A stretch of 64,000 nucleotides of DNA from Burkholderiaceae bacterium (GTDB taxonomy: Bacteria > Pseudomonadota > Gammaproteobacteria > Burkholderiales > Burkholderiaceae_F), in the NCBI GenBank assembly GCA_022843955.1, contig JALHMQ010000001.1, forward strand, positions 124,001 through 188,000, in the 5' to 3' direction. Positions 34,959 through 43,827 of the stretch are shown here, one piece after another. Numbering within the stretch: the first letter of the stretch is position 1; each line of letters starts with the position of its first letter. Position numbers and translations under genes: made by a program. The notes beneath the pieces were generated by a model. It did not search any database and was not told where the DNA came from. It worked only from the letters and a program-made list of their open reading frames with translations.

Positions 34959-35426
34959 ATGAAAGTCAGCGACATCCTGCGCGTCAAGGGCAACACCCTG
35001 TTCACCGTGCGCCCTGACAACAGCCTGTGGGAGGCGGTGCAGACCATGTCCGAACACGACATCGGCTCGGTGGTCGTGATGGACCATGGCGATCTGGTCG
35101 GCATGCTGACGTTCCGGGAAGTCATTGGCCATCTGCACGCCAACCAGGGCGCGGTCGGCGAACGCCTGGTGCGCAGCGTGATGGACGATGCGCCGCTCAC
35201 TGTCACACCGGGCACCGACGTGATGGAGGTGCGTCGCCTGATGCTCGAACGCCACGCGCGCTACCTGCCCGTCATGGACGGCCGCAGCCTGCTCGGCGTG
35301 ATCTCGTTCTACGACGTGGCGCGTGCGGTGCTGGACGAACAGTCGTTCGAGAATCGCATGCTGAAGGCCTACATTCGCGACTGGCCCGAGCAGGAGTCGG
35401 GTGAGATGCGTGCCCCCGGCAACTGA
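34959..35426 (+). CDS. CBS-domain protein
   Basis: 155-residue protein made of two CBS motifs (about 1-60 and 75-135), a Bateman module that binds adenosyl ligands and acts as an energy or SAM sensor. First motif: FTVRPDNSLWEAVQTMSEHD, VVMDHGDLVGMLTFREV; second: TVTPGTDVMEVRRLMLERHA, LPVMDGRSLLGVISFYDVA. There is no fused catalytic domain, so it probably regulates another protein. Start ATG 34959 with CGGAG upstream. The partner is not evident from the neighbours. Confidence 0.9.
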   Translation: MKVSDILRVKGNTLFTVRPDNSLWEAVQTMSEHDIGSVVVMDHGDLVGMLTFREVIGHLHANQGAVGERLVRSVMDDAPLTVTPGTDVMEVRRLMLERHARYLPVMDGRSLLGVISFYDVARAVLDEQSFENRMLKAYIRDWPEQESGEMRAPGN

Positions 35427-35537
35427 CAGCGCAGGGCGCGGGTGCTGGGCAGGTCGGCGAGTGCAGCGGACTTGGCCCGGGCAGCGGGCTGAACCTGCGG
35501 GCTACGCACGCATGATCGCGTTGACGCAGGCCCGCTG

Positions 35538-36536
35538 ATGCCCGGTTTGCAGCGTGTCGCCGTCATTGGTGCCGGCATGGCCGGGCTTGCCTGTGCGCGC
35601 GAACTCGGCGCGCGCGGCGCCGACGTGACGATCTTCGAGAAGTCGCGCGGGCCGGGTGGCCGGGTGGCCACCCAACTGTCGGACTATGGCAGCTTCGACC
35701 ACGGCGCCCAGTACTTCTCCGTTCATACGCACGGGTTCGAGTCGCACGTGCAGCGCTGGGTCGATGCCGGCGTGGCTGCACCCTGGCCAGGCAAGACCAT
35801 CGCCTTCGACCGCGGCCGCGTGATCGACGGCCCGATCGGCGCCGAACGTTTCGTCGGCGTGGGCGGCATGAATGCCATTGCCCGCCATCTGGCCGAGGGG
35901 CTCGAGCTGACCACGGAGACGAAGATCGTGCGCCTGACTCGGCGCGCCGGCTTGTGGCACCTGCACGACGAGGCCGGCAAGCTGCTGCAGATCAGCGGCT
36001 TCGATGCGGTGGTGGTCACGGCGCCGTCACCGCAGACTGCAACGCTGCTGCACGACTGCACGCCCTTGGCCGCCGAGATCGCCAGCGTGACCTGGGAACC
36101 GTGCTGGACCGCATTGCTGGCGCTGAGCCGACCATCGGGGATCGATTACAGCGCGGCCTTCGTCAACGACGATCCGATCCTGGGCTGGATGTCGCGGGAT
36201 GACCGCAAGCCCGGTCGCGCCAAGGTGCCGGGCGTGGTCGAGCGGTGGGTACTGCACGCCCGTCCGCGCTGGTCGCGCAAGTACATCGATCTTGCGCCGG
36301 AGGCCGCAGCGCACTGGATCGCACGCGCATTTTCGGCTCGTGTGGGCCGACCGGCCACCGTGCGCAGCCTCACCGGCCACCGCTGGCGCTACGCCACGCC
36401 CACCCGACCGTTGAAGCAACCGTTCCTGTGGGACGAAACCGGGCGCATCGGCGTTGCTGGCGACTGGTGCGGCGATCCTCGCGTGGAAGGGGCGTTCGTC
36501 TCCGGGCTGGCGCTGGCTGAGGCGATGCTGCCCTAG
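35538..36536 (+). CDS. FAD-dependent amine-oxidase-like oxidoreductase (renalase-like)
   Basis: 332-residue flavoprotein. The N-terminal dinucleotide motif VAVIGAGMAGLACARELGAR (residues about 7-26) is followed by FEKSRGPGGRVAT and FDHGAQYFSV, the arrangement seen in renalase-like NAD(P)H oxidoreductases and amine oxidases. The C-terminal FAD motif is IGVAGDWCGDPRVEGAFVSG. Typical for this group is HRWRYATPTRP before it. The substrate is not known; renalases oxidise isomeric beta-NAD(P)H. Start ATG 35538. It is convergent with the broken DUF302 gene. Confidence 0.86.
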   Translation: MPGLQRVAVIGAGMAGLACARELGARGADVTIFEKSRGPGGRVATQLSDYGSFDHGAQYFSVHTHGFESHVQRWVDAGVAAPWPGKTIAFDRGRVIDGPIGAERFVGVGGMNAIARHLAEGLELTTETKIVRLTRRAGLWHLHDEAGKLLQISGFDAVVVTAPSPQTATLLHDCTPLAAEIASVTWEPCWTALLALSRPSGIDYSAAFVNDDPILGWMSRDDRKPGRAKVPGVVERWVLHARPRWSRKYIDLAPEAAAHWIARAFSARVGRPATVRSLTGHRWRYATPTRPLKQPFLWDETGRIGVAGDWCGDPRVEGAFVSGLALAEAMLP

Positions 36537-36549
36537 CGGTCATGGCAGT

Positions 36550-37002
36550 TCAGCGGGCGACAACTGCCTCGGCGATGCCGCCGAGCGCCTTGCGGAGCTT
36601 CTCCACTGCCGGGCACTGGGTGGCGCCGTGCCGCTTGGCAAGGTACTCCGGATCGTTGTAGCCAGGCCAGACCTGCGCCGATGCGTCTTCCCACACGAGC
36701 GCGTTCAACGGCAGATCGATGCCTACCGATTGCGCTCATTCCATGAACGGCGTGCCAGCCTGCGGATTGCCGAAGATGAGCACTTGCGTCGGGTGCGGCG
36801 TCTTGCCGATCTTGTTGGCGCCCGCCGCATGGTCGATCCGCGCGAACACGCTCAAGCCGCGCTTCGTCACCAGGTCGTCGAGTTTGTCCATGGTTGCCTT
36901 GGCCCCGTGCGGGCTCTTGATGGCAACCAGACCGTCGGCGGCGCCGACGACCGCAGCGAGTCCGGTGAGTGCAATGGCAGCGAGTGTTCGAGCAATCTTC
37001 AG
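36550..37002 (-). pseudogene. DUF302 family protein with in-frame UGA and no normal start codon
   Basis: Conceptual translation gives a signal peptide (KIARTLAAIALTGLAAVVGA) and then the DUF302 domain: DKLDDLVTKRGLSVFARIDH, VLIFGNPQAGTPFM, then a UGA codon at 36738-36736, then in the same frame AQSVGIDLPLNALVWEDASA and GYNDPEYLAKRHGA to a TGA at 36550. Reading resumes without a frameshift, so a single base change explains the break; related proteins as I recall them often have a Cys or other small residue there. The apparent start, behind a good ribosome site (AGGAG), is CTG 37002 where ATG is expected. Two defects in one gene favour a pseudogene, though readthrough is possible. Confidence 0.75.
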
Positions 37003-37204
37003 TTGTGCTCCTTTGAAGATGACCGATCGTAAGCGCTGCTCTGCTGCAGCAATGAGTCGATCATCCGCCCGGCCGTGTTTGCCCGCACCGTCACTGCGTC
37101 GAATCTGCAGGTCATGGCAACGCAGGCTTCGCCCACAGGTAGCGCGATCCGCTACAGCGTCTTGCCCGATTGAGTCCTCCCGCCACGCCGATACGATGCG
37201 CCGC

Positions 37205-38449
37205 ATGATCAATCGCCGCCAGTTCCTGAGCCTGTGCTGTGCCGGACCTCTCGCCGCTGCGTGGATGCGCGCGGAGGCCGTCGATATCGCATGCCTGCGT
37301 CCGTTGCCGCCCGAGCTGGCGCAGCACGAACTGGTGCAGGCAGCCTTCGACGGGTTGGATCCATCGCAACTGTGGGACGTGCACGCGCACCTTGTCGGCA
37401 CGGGCGACAGTGGCGGCGGCGCCTACGTCGATCCGCGCACCGAGAGCTGGCGCCACCCGGTCGAGCGCATCCGCCGCATGGTGATGATGGCGGCCGCCTG
37501 CGTCGACGATGCACCCGACGGCGGCATTGACGAGCGCTACATGGCGCGGCTCGATCTGCTGATCGACGCCTTTCCGCCCGGCTTTCGCATGCTGCTGTTC
37601 GCCTTCGATCACACGGTGGACGACGACGGTCGCGAGCGCCCCGAGCAGTCCACCTTCTTCACGCCCAATGCCTACGCGGCAGCCATGGCGCAAGCGCGCC
37701 CGCAGCGCTTCGGCTGGGTTGCCTCGGTGCATCCGTATCGGCCGGATGCACTGGCGCGGCTCGACGCGGCCGCGGCGCAGGGCGCGCTTGCCGTGAAGTG
37801 GCTGCCGTCGTCAATGAACATCGATCCGGCCTCGGCTCGCTGCGACGCTTTCTACGCGCGGCTTCGGGCGCTGCGCTTGCCGTTGATCATCCACTGTGGA
37901 GAAGAAGTCGCCGCACCTGGCGCGCGCCAGCACGCGTTCAACAACCCGCTGCGCGTACGGCGGCCGCTGGCCGCCGGTGTGCGTGTGATCGTCGCGCATG
38001 CGGCCAGTCTCGGCCATGCGCGCGACACCGACCGCCTGGCCCACGGTGAGGACGACGAGGCGGCGCCGCGCGTGTCATCGTTCGGCCTCTTGACCCGCCT
38101 GATGGAGGAGCCGCAGTGGGTGGGCCGGCTGTACGCGGATGTGTCGGCGGTGTTCCAGCGCAATCGCGAACTGGACGTGCAGCGCGCGCTGATCGTGCGG
38201 CGCGAGTGGCACGATCGGCTTCTGCACGGATCGGACTACCCACTGCCGGGCATCGGTCTCGTCTACCGGCTGGAGCGGTTCGTCGACGCCGGGTGGCTGC
38301 GCCCGGCCGACGCCGAGGTGTTGAACCGGATCCGGCCGCACAATCCGCTGCTCTTTGAGTTCATGCTCAAGCGCACGCTCGCGGTCGATGGTGTGCGACT
38401 GGGGCGCGCCGTGTTCGAGACTCGCCGCGTGTTCGAACCGATCAACTGA
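37205..38449 (+). CDS. Amidohydrolase-family protein with Tat-like signal
   Basis: TIM-barrel amidohydrolase (amidohydrolase-2 group), 414 residues from ATG 37205; ATG 37196 would add three residues. The N-terminus INRRQFLSLCCAGPLAAAWM has a twin-arginine motif and hydrophobic stretch, suggesting export of a folded metalloenzyme. Metal-binding landmarks: HxH in LWDVHAHLVG, a possible ligand region ALAVKWLPSSMNI, His in LPLIIHCGEEV, VIVAHAASLGHAR, and the Asp in LLHGSDYPLPG. Function is likely hydrolysis or decarboxylation of a small carboxylic compound; the substrate is unknown. The MFS-PlsC gene follows 17 bases later. Confidence 0.84.
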   Translation: MINRRQFLSLCCAGPLAAAWMRAEAVDIACLRPLPPELAQHELVQAAFDGLDPSQLWDVHAHLVGTGDSGGGAYVDPRTESWRHPVERIRRMVMMAAACVDDAPDGGIDERYMARLDLLIDAFPPGFRMLLFAFDHTVDDDGRERPEQSTFFTPNAYAAAMAQARPQRFGWVASVHPYRPDALARLDAAAAQGALAVKWLPSSMNIDPASARCDAFYARLRALRLPLIIHCGEEVAAPGARQHAFNNPLRVRRPLAAGVRVIVAHAASLGHARDTDRLAHGEDDEAAPRVSSFGLLTRLMEEPQWVGRLYADVSAVFQRNRELDVQRALIVRREWHDRLLHGSDYPLPGIGLVYRLERFVDAGWLRPADAEVLNRIRPHNPLLFEFMLKRTLAVDGVRLGRAVFETRRVFEPIN

Positions 38450-38466
38450 GAAGCCACGAGGGGAAC

Positions 38467-40362
38467 GTGACGCAGAGTCATTCGAGCCAGTTTGCCTTGC
38501 TGCGGCAGCGGCGCTTTGCGCCGTTCTTTGCCACCCAGTTCCTCGGCGCCGCCAACGACAACGTCTTCAAGTACGCCTTCACGCTGCTCGTCACCTATCA
38601 CGCGGCGCAGTTCACCACGCTGGCGCCGGCGCTGGCGGTGAACCTCATCGCCGCTGTCTTCATCCTGCCGTTCCTGCTGTTTTCGGCCACCAGCGGCCAG
38701 CTGGCGGACAAGTTCGACAAGGCGCGTCTGATGCAGCTCGTCAAGGCGGCGGAAGTGGCGATCATGCTGCTCGGCGCCGTTGGCCTGTGGCGACACAGCT
38801 TTGCGCTGCTGCTTGGCTGCACCTTCCTGATGGGCCTGCACTCCACGCTGTTCGGTCCGGTGAAGTACGCCTATCTGCCGCAGGTGCTCAAGGGCGGCGA
38901 GATCGTCGGCGGCAATGGCCTGGTGGAGATGGGCACGTTCGTGGCCATTTTGATCGGCACGATCGCGGCGGGCACGCTGGTGGAGGCTGGGCCGAACGGC
39001 CACCTGTATGCGGCAGCCCTGTGCGTGGTGCTCGCGGTGGCCGGACTGGCAACGAGTCTGGCGATTCCGAAGGGGCGGCCGTCCGACCCGCAGCTCAGGA
39101 TTGACTGGAACCCGGTGCGTGTCACCTGGGCCACCGTGCTGGTGGCGCGACGAGAACGCGCGGTGTTCCTGTCGCTCTTGGGCATCTCGTGGCTATGGTT
39201 CTTTGGCGCCGTGTTTCTGACCCAGTTTCCGCAGTTCGCACAGCAGACGCTCGGCGGTGCGCCCGCGGTGGCAACGCTTCTGCTCGCGGTGTTCTCGATC
39301 GGCATCGGCCTGGGCAGCCTGCTGTGCGAGAAGATGAGTCGCGGTCAGGTGGAAATCGGACTGGTGCCGTTCGGCTCGATCGGCATGACGGTGTTCACCA
39401 TCGACCTCTACTTCGCGGTGCAGGGGCTGCCGGTGGCAAGCGCGCAGGGTGCCGCGCAATTCCTCGCGCATACACCGCACTGGCGGGTGTTGGCCGATCT
39501 CGCGCTGCTGTCGATGTTTGCCGGCTTCTACTCGGTGCCCCTGTATGCCCTGATCCAGACGCGCGGCCTGGCGAGCCACAAGGCGCGCATCATCGCCGCC
39601 AACAACATCCTCAATTCACTGTTCCTGATTCTCGCGGCGGCACTGTCGGCACTGGCACTGGGGCCGCTGGGCCTGAGCATTCCGCAGCTCTTCCTGTTGA
39701 CCGCACTGCTCAACATGCTCGTGGCGATCTACATCTTCACCTTGGTCCCGGAGTTCCTGCTGCGCTTTCTGTCCTGGCTGCTGGTATCGGTTGCCTACCG
39801 GATGGACAAGCGCGGCGTGGAGCGCATCCCTGCCGACGGTGCTGCCCTAATCGTCGCCAATCACGTGAGCTTCGTGGATGCGCTGGTGCTGATGGCAGCG
39901 AGTCCGCGGCCGATCCGCTTCGTGATGGACGTGGGCATCTTTCGCATTCCGGTGATGAGCTGGCTGTTCCGCCAAGCCAAGGCGATCCCGATTGCTTCGG
40001 CCAAGGCCGACCCGGCACTGATGGAGCGCGCGTTCGAGCGTGTGTCCGAAGAACTGCGCGACGGCCAGCTGGTCTGCATCTTTCCAGAGGGTCGCATCAC
40101 CGACAATGGCGAGATGTATCCGTTCCGGCCCGGCATCACCCGCATCCTCGAGCGCGATCCGGTGCCGGTGGTGCCGGTGGCGCTGCAGGGCTTGTGGGGA
40201 TCCTTCTTTTCGCGCGATGGCGGCGCGGCGATGACGCGGCCGTTCCGGCGCGGCCTGTTCAGCCGCATCGGCATCAATGTCGGCACGCTGGTTGCGCCGG
40301 CAACGGCGGGGCCCGAGGTGCTGCAGACGCAGGTGGCCAGTTTGCGTGGAGACTGGCGTTGA
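38467..40362 (+). CDS. MFS (LplT-like) / 1-acylglycerol-3-phosphate acyltransferase fusion
   Basis: 631 residues from GTG 38467, with GAGGGG just upstream. Residues about 1-425 are a twelve-helix MFS domain like the lysophospholipid transporter LplT (FFATQFLGAANDNVFKYAF is its hallmark). Residues about 435-631 are a PlsC acyltransferase: NHVSFVDAL supplies the HX4D catalytic motif and FPEGRITDNGEMYPFRPGI the substrate motif. Many relatives have a third AMP-binding acyl-ACP synthetase domain (Aas); it is absent here. Likely role: flip lysophospholipid inward and re-acylate it. The stop overlaps the start of the patatin gene. Confidence 0.9.
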   Translation: MTQSHSSQFALLRQRRFAPFFATQFLGAANDNVFKYAFTLLVTYHAAQFTTLAPALAVNLIAAVFILPFLLFSATSGQLADKFDKARLMQLVKAAEVAIMLLGAVGLWRHSFALLLGCTFLMGLHSTLFGPVKYAYLPQVLKGGEIVGGNGLVEMGTFVAILIGTIAAGTLVEAGPNGHLYAAALCVVLAVAGLATSLAIPKGRPSDPQLRIDWNPVRVTWATVLVARRERAVFLSLLGISWLWFFGAVFLTQFPQFAQQTLGGAPAVATLLLAVFSIGIGLGSLLCEKMSRGQVEIGLVPFGSIGMTVFTIDLYFAVQGLPVASAQGAAQFLAHTPHWRVLADLALLSMFAGFYSVPLYALIQTRGLASHKARIIAANNILNSLFLILAAALSALALGPLGLSIPQLFLLTALLNMLVAIYIFTLVPEFLLRFLSWLLVSVAYRMDKRGVERIPADGAALIVANHVSFVDALVLMAASPRPIRFVMDVGIFRIPVMSWLFRQAKAIPIASAKADPALMERAFERVSEELRDGQLVCIFPEGRITDNGEMYPFRPGITRILERDPVPVVPVALQGLWGSFFSRDGGAAMTRPFRRGLFSRIGINVGTLVAPATAGPEVLQTQVASLRGDWR

Positions 40363-41441
40363 AGCGCGGCGGTGTGCGCCAGCCGCGCAAGTCGGCAGAT
40401 GCAGTCGGCAACGCTGGCAATGAAGCAAAGACCGTCAATCTGGCGCTCCAAGGCGGCGGTTCGCACGGCGCCTTTACCTGGGGTGTGCTCGACGCGCTGC
40501 TCGAAGACGGACGGCTGCAGATCGAGGCGGTGACGGGTGCCAGTGCCGGCGCCATCAACGCCGTGCTGCTGGCGGAGGGATGGCGCCGCGGCCTTGCGGC
40601 CGACGGCGATCCTCGCGAACACGCCCGCGAGCGGCTGCACGCGTTCTGGACCGAACTGGGGCGTCAGCCCAGTCCCTTCGCGCTGGCCTCGGCCTGGCCC
40701 TTCGCCACCGCGACCGGGCTGGCGAATCCGGTGCTGCAATGGCTCGACGTGGTGTCGCGGCTGTGGTCGCCGTACCAGCTCAACCCGTGGAAAATCAATC
40801 CGTTGCGGGCGTCGGTTGATCACCATGTCGACTTCGACGCGTTGCGCGCCGCACCGCCGTTCAAGCTCTTCCTCTGCGCGACCAACGTGCGTACCGGGCG
40901 CATGCGGATCTTTCGCGAGACCGAACTCGAACTGGACATGCCGCTGGCCTCGGCGTGCCTGCCGTTCGTGTTTCATGCGGTGGAGATCAAGGGGGAGCAC
41001 TTCTGGGACGGCGGCTACCTCGGCAACCCGGCACTGTGGCCACTGTTCTACACCACGCAGTCGCGCGACCTGGTGCTGGTGCAGATCAATCCGCTGGTGC
41101 GCGACGAGGTGCCGGATTCCGCCACCGAGATCGCCGAGCGCGTCAACGAGATCAGCTTCAATGCCTCGTTGCTGCACGAGATGCGGGCAATCGACTTCGT
41201 ACAGCGCCTGCTCAACGAAAAGAAGCTCGATCCGGCACGCTACCGCCGGGTGCTGCTGCACATGATCGCCTCGGAGGACACGATGCGGCGCTTCGGCGCG
41301 AGCAGCAAGTACAACACCACGCCGGCGTTCCTCAAGCAGCTGTTCGAACTCGGACGCGCGTCCGCCATCGAGTGGCTGGAAGCGAAGTACGAGTACATCG
41401 GCCATGCCGGCACGGTTCGGGTGGCAGAGCAATTCCTGTGA
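40359..41441 (+). CDS. Patatin-like phospholipase
   Basis: 360 residues from TTG 40359, which overlaps the previous stop (TTGA) and has GGAG seven bases upstream; GTG 40374 is an alternative. Patatin motifs: oxyanion loop LALQGGGSHGAFTWGVLDAL, nucleophile Ser in VTGASAGAINAVLLAEGWRR, and catalytic Asp in FWDGGYLGNPALWPLF, a complete Ser-Asp dyad. No signal peptide, so probably cytoplasmic or at the inner leaflet. Coupling to the LplT-PlsC fusion suggests a deacylation/reacylation pair for membrane lipids. The much longer open frame upstream (to 39189) runs inside the fusion gene and is not coding. Confidence 0.9.
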   Translation: MKRGGVRQPRKSADAVGNAGNEAKTVNLALQGGGSHGAFTWGVLDALLEDGRLQIEAVTGASAGAINAVLLAEGWRRGLAADGDPREHARERLHAFWTELGRQPSPFALASAWPFATATGLANPVLQWLDVVSRLWSPYQLNPWKINPLRASVDHHVDFDALRAAPPFKLFLCATNVRTGRMRIFRETELELDMPLASACLPFVFHAVEIKGEHFWDGGYLGNPALWPLFYTTQSRDLVLVQINPLVRDEVPDSATEIAERVNEISFNASLLHEMRAIDFVQRLLNEKKLDPARYRRVLLHMIASEDTMRRFGASSKYNTTPAFLKQLFELGRASAIEWLEAKYEYIGHAGTVRVAEQFL

Positions 41442-41483
41442 CTGGCACGCTCGGTCGGCAGAGGCCCGCTTAGAATCGCTGCC

Positions 41484-42587
41484 ATGTCGGGATCAACGTT
41501 CGGCCAGCTTTTCTGCGTCACCAACTTCGGCGAATCGCACGGACCGGCGATCGGCTGCGTGATCGATGGCTGTCCGCCCGGGCTGGCTCTTTCGGCCGCC
41601 GACATGCAGCCCGATCTGGATCGCCGCAAGCCGGGCACGTCGCGCCACGTGACGCAGCGACGCGAGGGCGACGTGGTCGAGATCCTGTCCGGCGTCTACC
41701 AGGGCGTAACCACCGGCACCCCGATCGCCCTGCTGATCCGCAACGAGGACCAGCGCAGCAGCGACTACGACACCCTGGTCGACACCTTTCGGCCGGGCCA
41801 CGCCGACTACACCTACTGGCGCAAGTACGGCCGGCGCGATCCGCGCGGCGGCGGCCGCTCCTCGGCCCGACTGACCGCACCGATGGTGGCGGCCGGCGCG
41901 ATCGCCAAGAAGTGGCTCAACCAGCAGCACGGCATCGTGGTGCGTGGCCACATGCAGCAGATCGGCGAGATCGCCATCGCATTCGTCCGCTGGGACGATG
42001 TCGAGGGCAATCCGTTCTTCGCGCCGGATGCGGCGGCGGTGCCCGCACTTGAGGACTACATGGATGCGCTGCGCAAGCGGGGCGACTCCTGTGGTGCACG
42101 GTTGCGGGTGGTGGCCAGCGGTGTGCCGGCGGGCTGGGGCGCGCCGTTGTTCGACAAGCTCGATGCCGACATCGCCTACGCCATGATGGGCATCAACGCC
42201 GTCAAGGGCGTGGAGATCGGCAGCGGCTTTGGCTGCGTCACCGAGGCGGGCAGCGAACATGGCGACGAACTGACGCCGGCCGGCTTTCTCTCCAACCACG
42301 CGGGCGGCGTGCTCGGTGGCATCTCGACCGGGCAGGACGTCGAGGTGTCGATCGCCATCAAGCCGACCTCGAGCATCCGCCTGCCGCGCCGCTCGATCGA
42401 TGCCAACAACCAGCCGGTGACGGTCGAGACGCATGGTCGGCACGACCCCTGCGTCGGCATCCGCGCCACGCCGATTGCCGAGGCGATGCTCGCGCTGGTG
42501 CTGATCGACCACGCGCTGCTGCACCGGGCGCAGTGCGGCGACGTTGAACTGCCGGTGCCGCCGATTGCCCGCCTTGCGCCGCGCTGA
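41484..42587 (+). CDS. aroC: Chorismate synthase
   Basis: Last shikimate-pathway step: converts EPSP to chorismate using reduced FMN. 367 residues, normal length. Signatures: [20 protein letters not shown] at the N-terminus, [39 protein letters not shown] with the catalytic-site His/Arg region, and near the C-terminus [20 protein letters not shown]. Start ATG 41484. Chorismate feeds the trp genes at 54-57 kb. The next gene starts 3 bases after the stop. Confidence 0.97.
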   Translation: MSGSTFGQLFCVTNFGESHGPAIGCVIDGCPPGLALSAADMQPDLDRRKPGTSRHVTQRREGDVVEILSGVYQGVTTGTPIALLIRNEDQRSSDYDTLVDTFRPGHADYTYWRKYGRRDPRGGGRSSARLTAPMVAAGAIAKKWLNQQHGIVVRGHMQQIGEIAIAFVRWDDVEGNPFFAPDAAAVPALEDYMDALRKRGDSCGARLRVVASGVPAGWGAPLFDKLDADIAYAMMGINAVKGVEIGSGFGCVTEAGSEHGDELTPAGFLSNHAGGVLGGISTGQDVEVSIAIKPTSSIRLPRRSIDANNQPVTVETHGRHDPCVGIRATPIAEAMLALVLIDHALLHRAQCGDVELPVPPIARLAPR

Positions 42588-42590
42588 CGC

Positions 42591-43802
42591 ATGACACCTG
42601 CCCGCCGGGCAGATGACGGCCCGCCGCCGATCGACACCCGCCTGGGGCTGCTGTTTGCCGCCTACTTCGCCACCGCCGGCGTGCTGGCGCCGTACCTGCC
42701 GCTGTACCTGCAGCACCGCGGCCTCAGTGCGGTCGAGATCGGCATCGTGCTGGCGATGGGGCAGGCGATGCGGCTCGCCGGTCCGGGCTTGTGGGGCTGG
42801 TTGGCCGATCGCCGCGGCCATCGGCTGCTGATCTTGCGCTGGACCGCGCTGGCGGCCTGCCTGTCGTTCGCCACGATCTTCGTGCCGGGCGGCTTTGTGC
42901 TGCTGTTCACGGTGATGCTGTTCGTCAACTTCTTCATGACGGCGCAGATGCCGCTGGGCGAAGCGATCACGGCTTCCTACCTGCGCACGGATGCCGCCGC
43001 GCCGCACGCGGCCCGCCTGTATGGGCGCTTGCGGGCCTGCGGGTCCATCGGGTTCATTGTGCTGGTGCTGGCGGCAGGAGTGCTGTTCGATGTTGCCGGC
43101 ATCGAATGGCAACCGGTCTTGACGCTCGGGCTGTTTGCGCTGGCGGCCTGGGCGGCGTTTCGGGTGCGAGAACATGCGGTGCCGGAGCCAGCGCATGCGC
43201 GGGTGTCGGTACGCAGCCGATTGGCAGAGCCGCGCGTGCAGTGGTTCTTCCTGTCCGTGGCGTTGATGGTGTTCGCGCACGGGGCGCTGTACACGTACTT
43301 GTCGCTTTACCTGGCGCAGCTTGGCTACAGCACGACGGCCATCGGTGTTTTCTGGGTCGTGGGCGTGGTGGTCGAGATCGCCTTTTTCTATACCCAGGGG
43401 CGGTTCTTCCGGCGTTTCGGCGCGTTCGCGCTGCTGAATGTGGCGTTCCTGCTGGCGGTGCTGCGCTTTTTCCTGATCGCCGAGTTTGCGCACTGGTGGG
43501 TGCTGCTGTTCATCGCGCAGGTCCTGCATGCGGCGACCTTTGCCGTGCATCACAGCGCCTCCATCCTCACGGTGCAGCAGTGGTTCCCCGGCGCCGCCGC
43601 TGCGCGTGGGCAGGCGCTGTACGTGAGCATCGGCTACGGGCTCGGCGGGACTGCGGGCAGCCTGCTTGCTGCATGGCTCTGGTCGGCGGTTGGGCCGTCC
43701 GCCGCGTTCCTGTCGAGCAGCGCGGCAGCCGCCCTTGGATGGTGGGCCGTGCAGCGGGCGCGCGCGCTGGACGCACGGACGCCGCAGCCAGCGTTGGCCT
43801 GA
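42591..43802 (+). CDS. MFS transporter, HcaT/PPP-type
   Basis: 403-residue inner-membrane MFS protein with about twelve helices. The N-terminal LGLLFAAYFATAGVLAPYLP and YLQHRGLSAVEIGIVLAMGQ, then PGLWGWLADRRGHRL, resemble the phenylpropionate permease (HcaT-like) group of MFS_1-like proteins. HHSASILTVQQWFPG and VSIGYGLGGTAGSLLAAWLW occur in the second half. The real substrate is unknown; in Burkholderiales such genes commonly sit next to aroC. Start ATG 42591, three bases after the aroC stop, so the two are co-transcribed. Confidence 0.87.
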   Translation: MTPARRADDGPPPIDTRLGLLFAAYFATAGVLAPYLPLYLQHRGLSAVEIGIVLAMGQAMRLAGPGLWGWLADRRGHRLLILRWTALAACLSFATIFVPGGFVLLFTVMLFVNFFMTAQMPLGEAITASYLRTDAAAPHAARLYGRLRACGSIGFIVLVLAAGVLFDVAGIEWQPVLTLGLFALAAWAAFRVREHAVPEPAHARVSVRSRLAEPRVQWFFLSVALMVFAHGALYTYLSLYLAQLGYSTTAIGVFWVVGVVVEIAFFYTQGRFFRRFGAFALLNVAFLLAVLRFFLIAEFAHWWVLLFIAQVLHAATFAVHHSASILTVQQWFPGAAAARGQALYVSIGYGLGGTAGSLLAAWLWSAVGPSAAFLSSSAAAALGWWAVQRARALDARTPQPALA

Positions 43803-43827
43803 GGTCAGCCTTTACAAGGAGCTGCTG

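Noticed and set aside
36736-36738. UGA in the DUF302 gene as selenocysteine
   Set aside because: No convincing SECIS-like hairpin follows the UGA and the start codon is also abnormal, so gene decay is simpler.
39189-40358. Upstream part of the long frame leading into the patatin gene
   Set aside because: Lies inside the MFS-PlsC gene in a different frame; patatin similarity begins only after TTG 40359.
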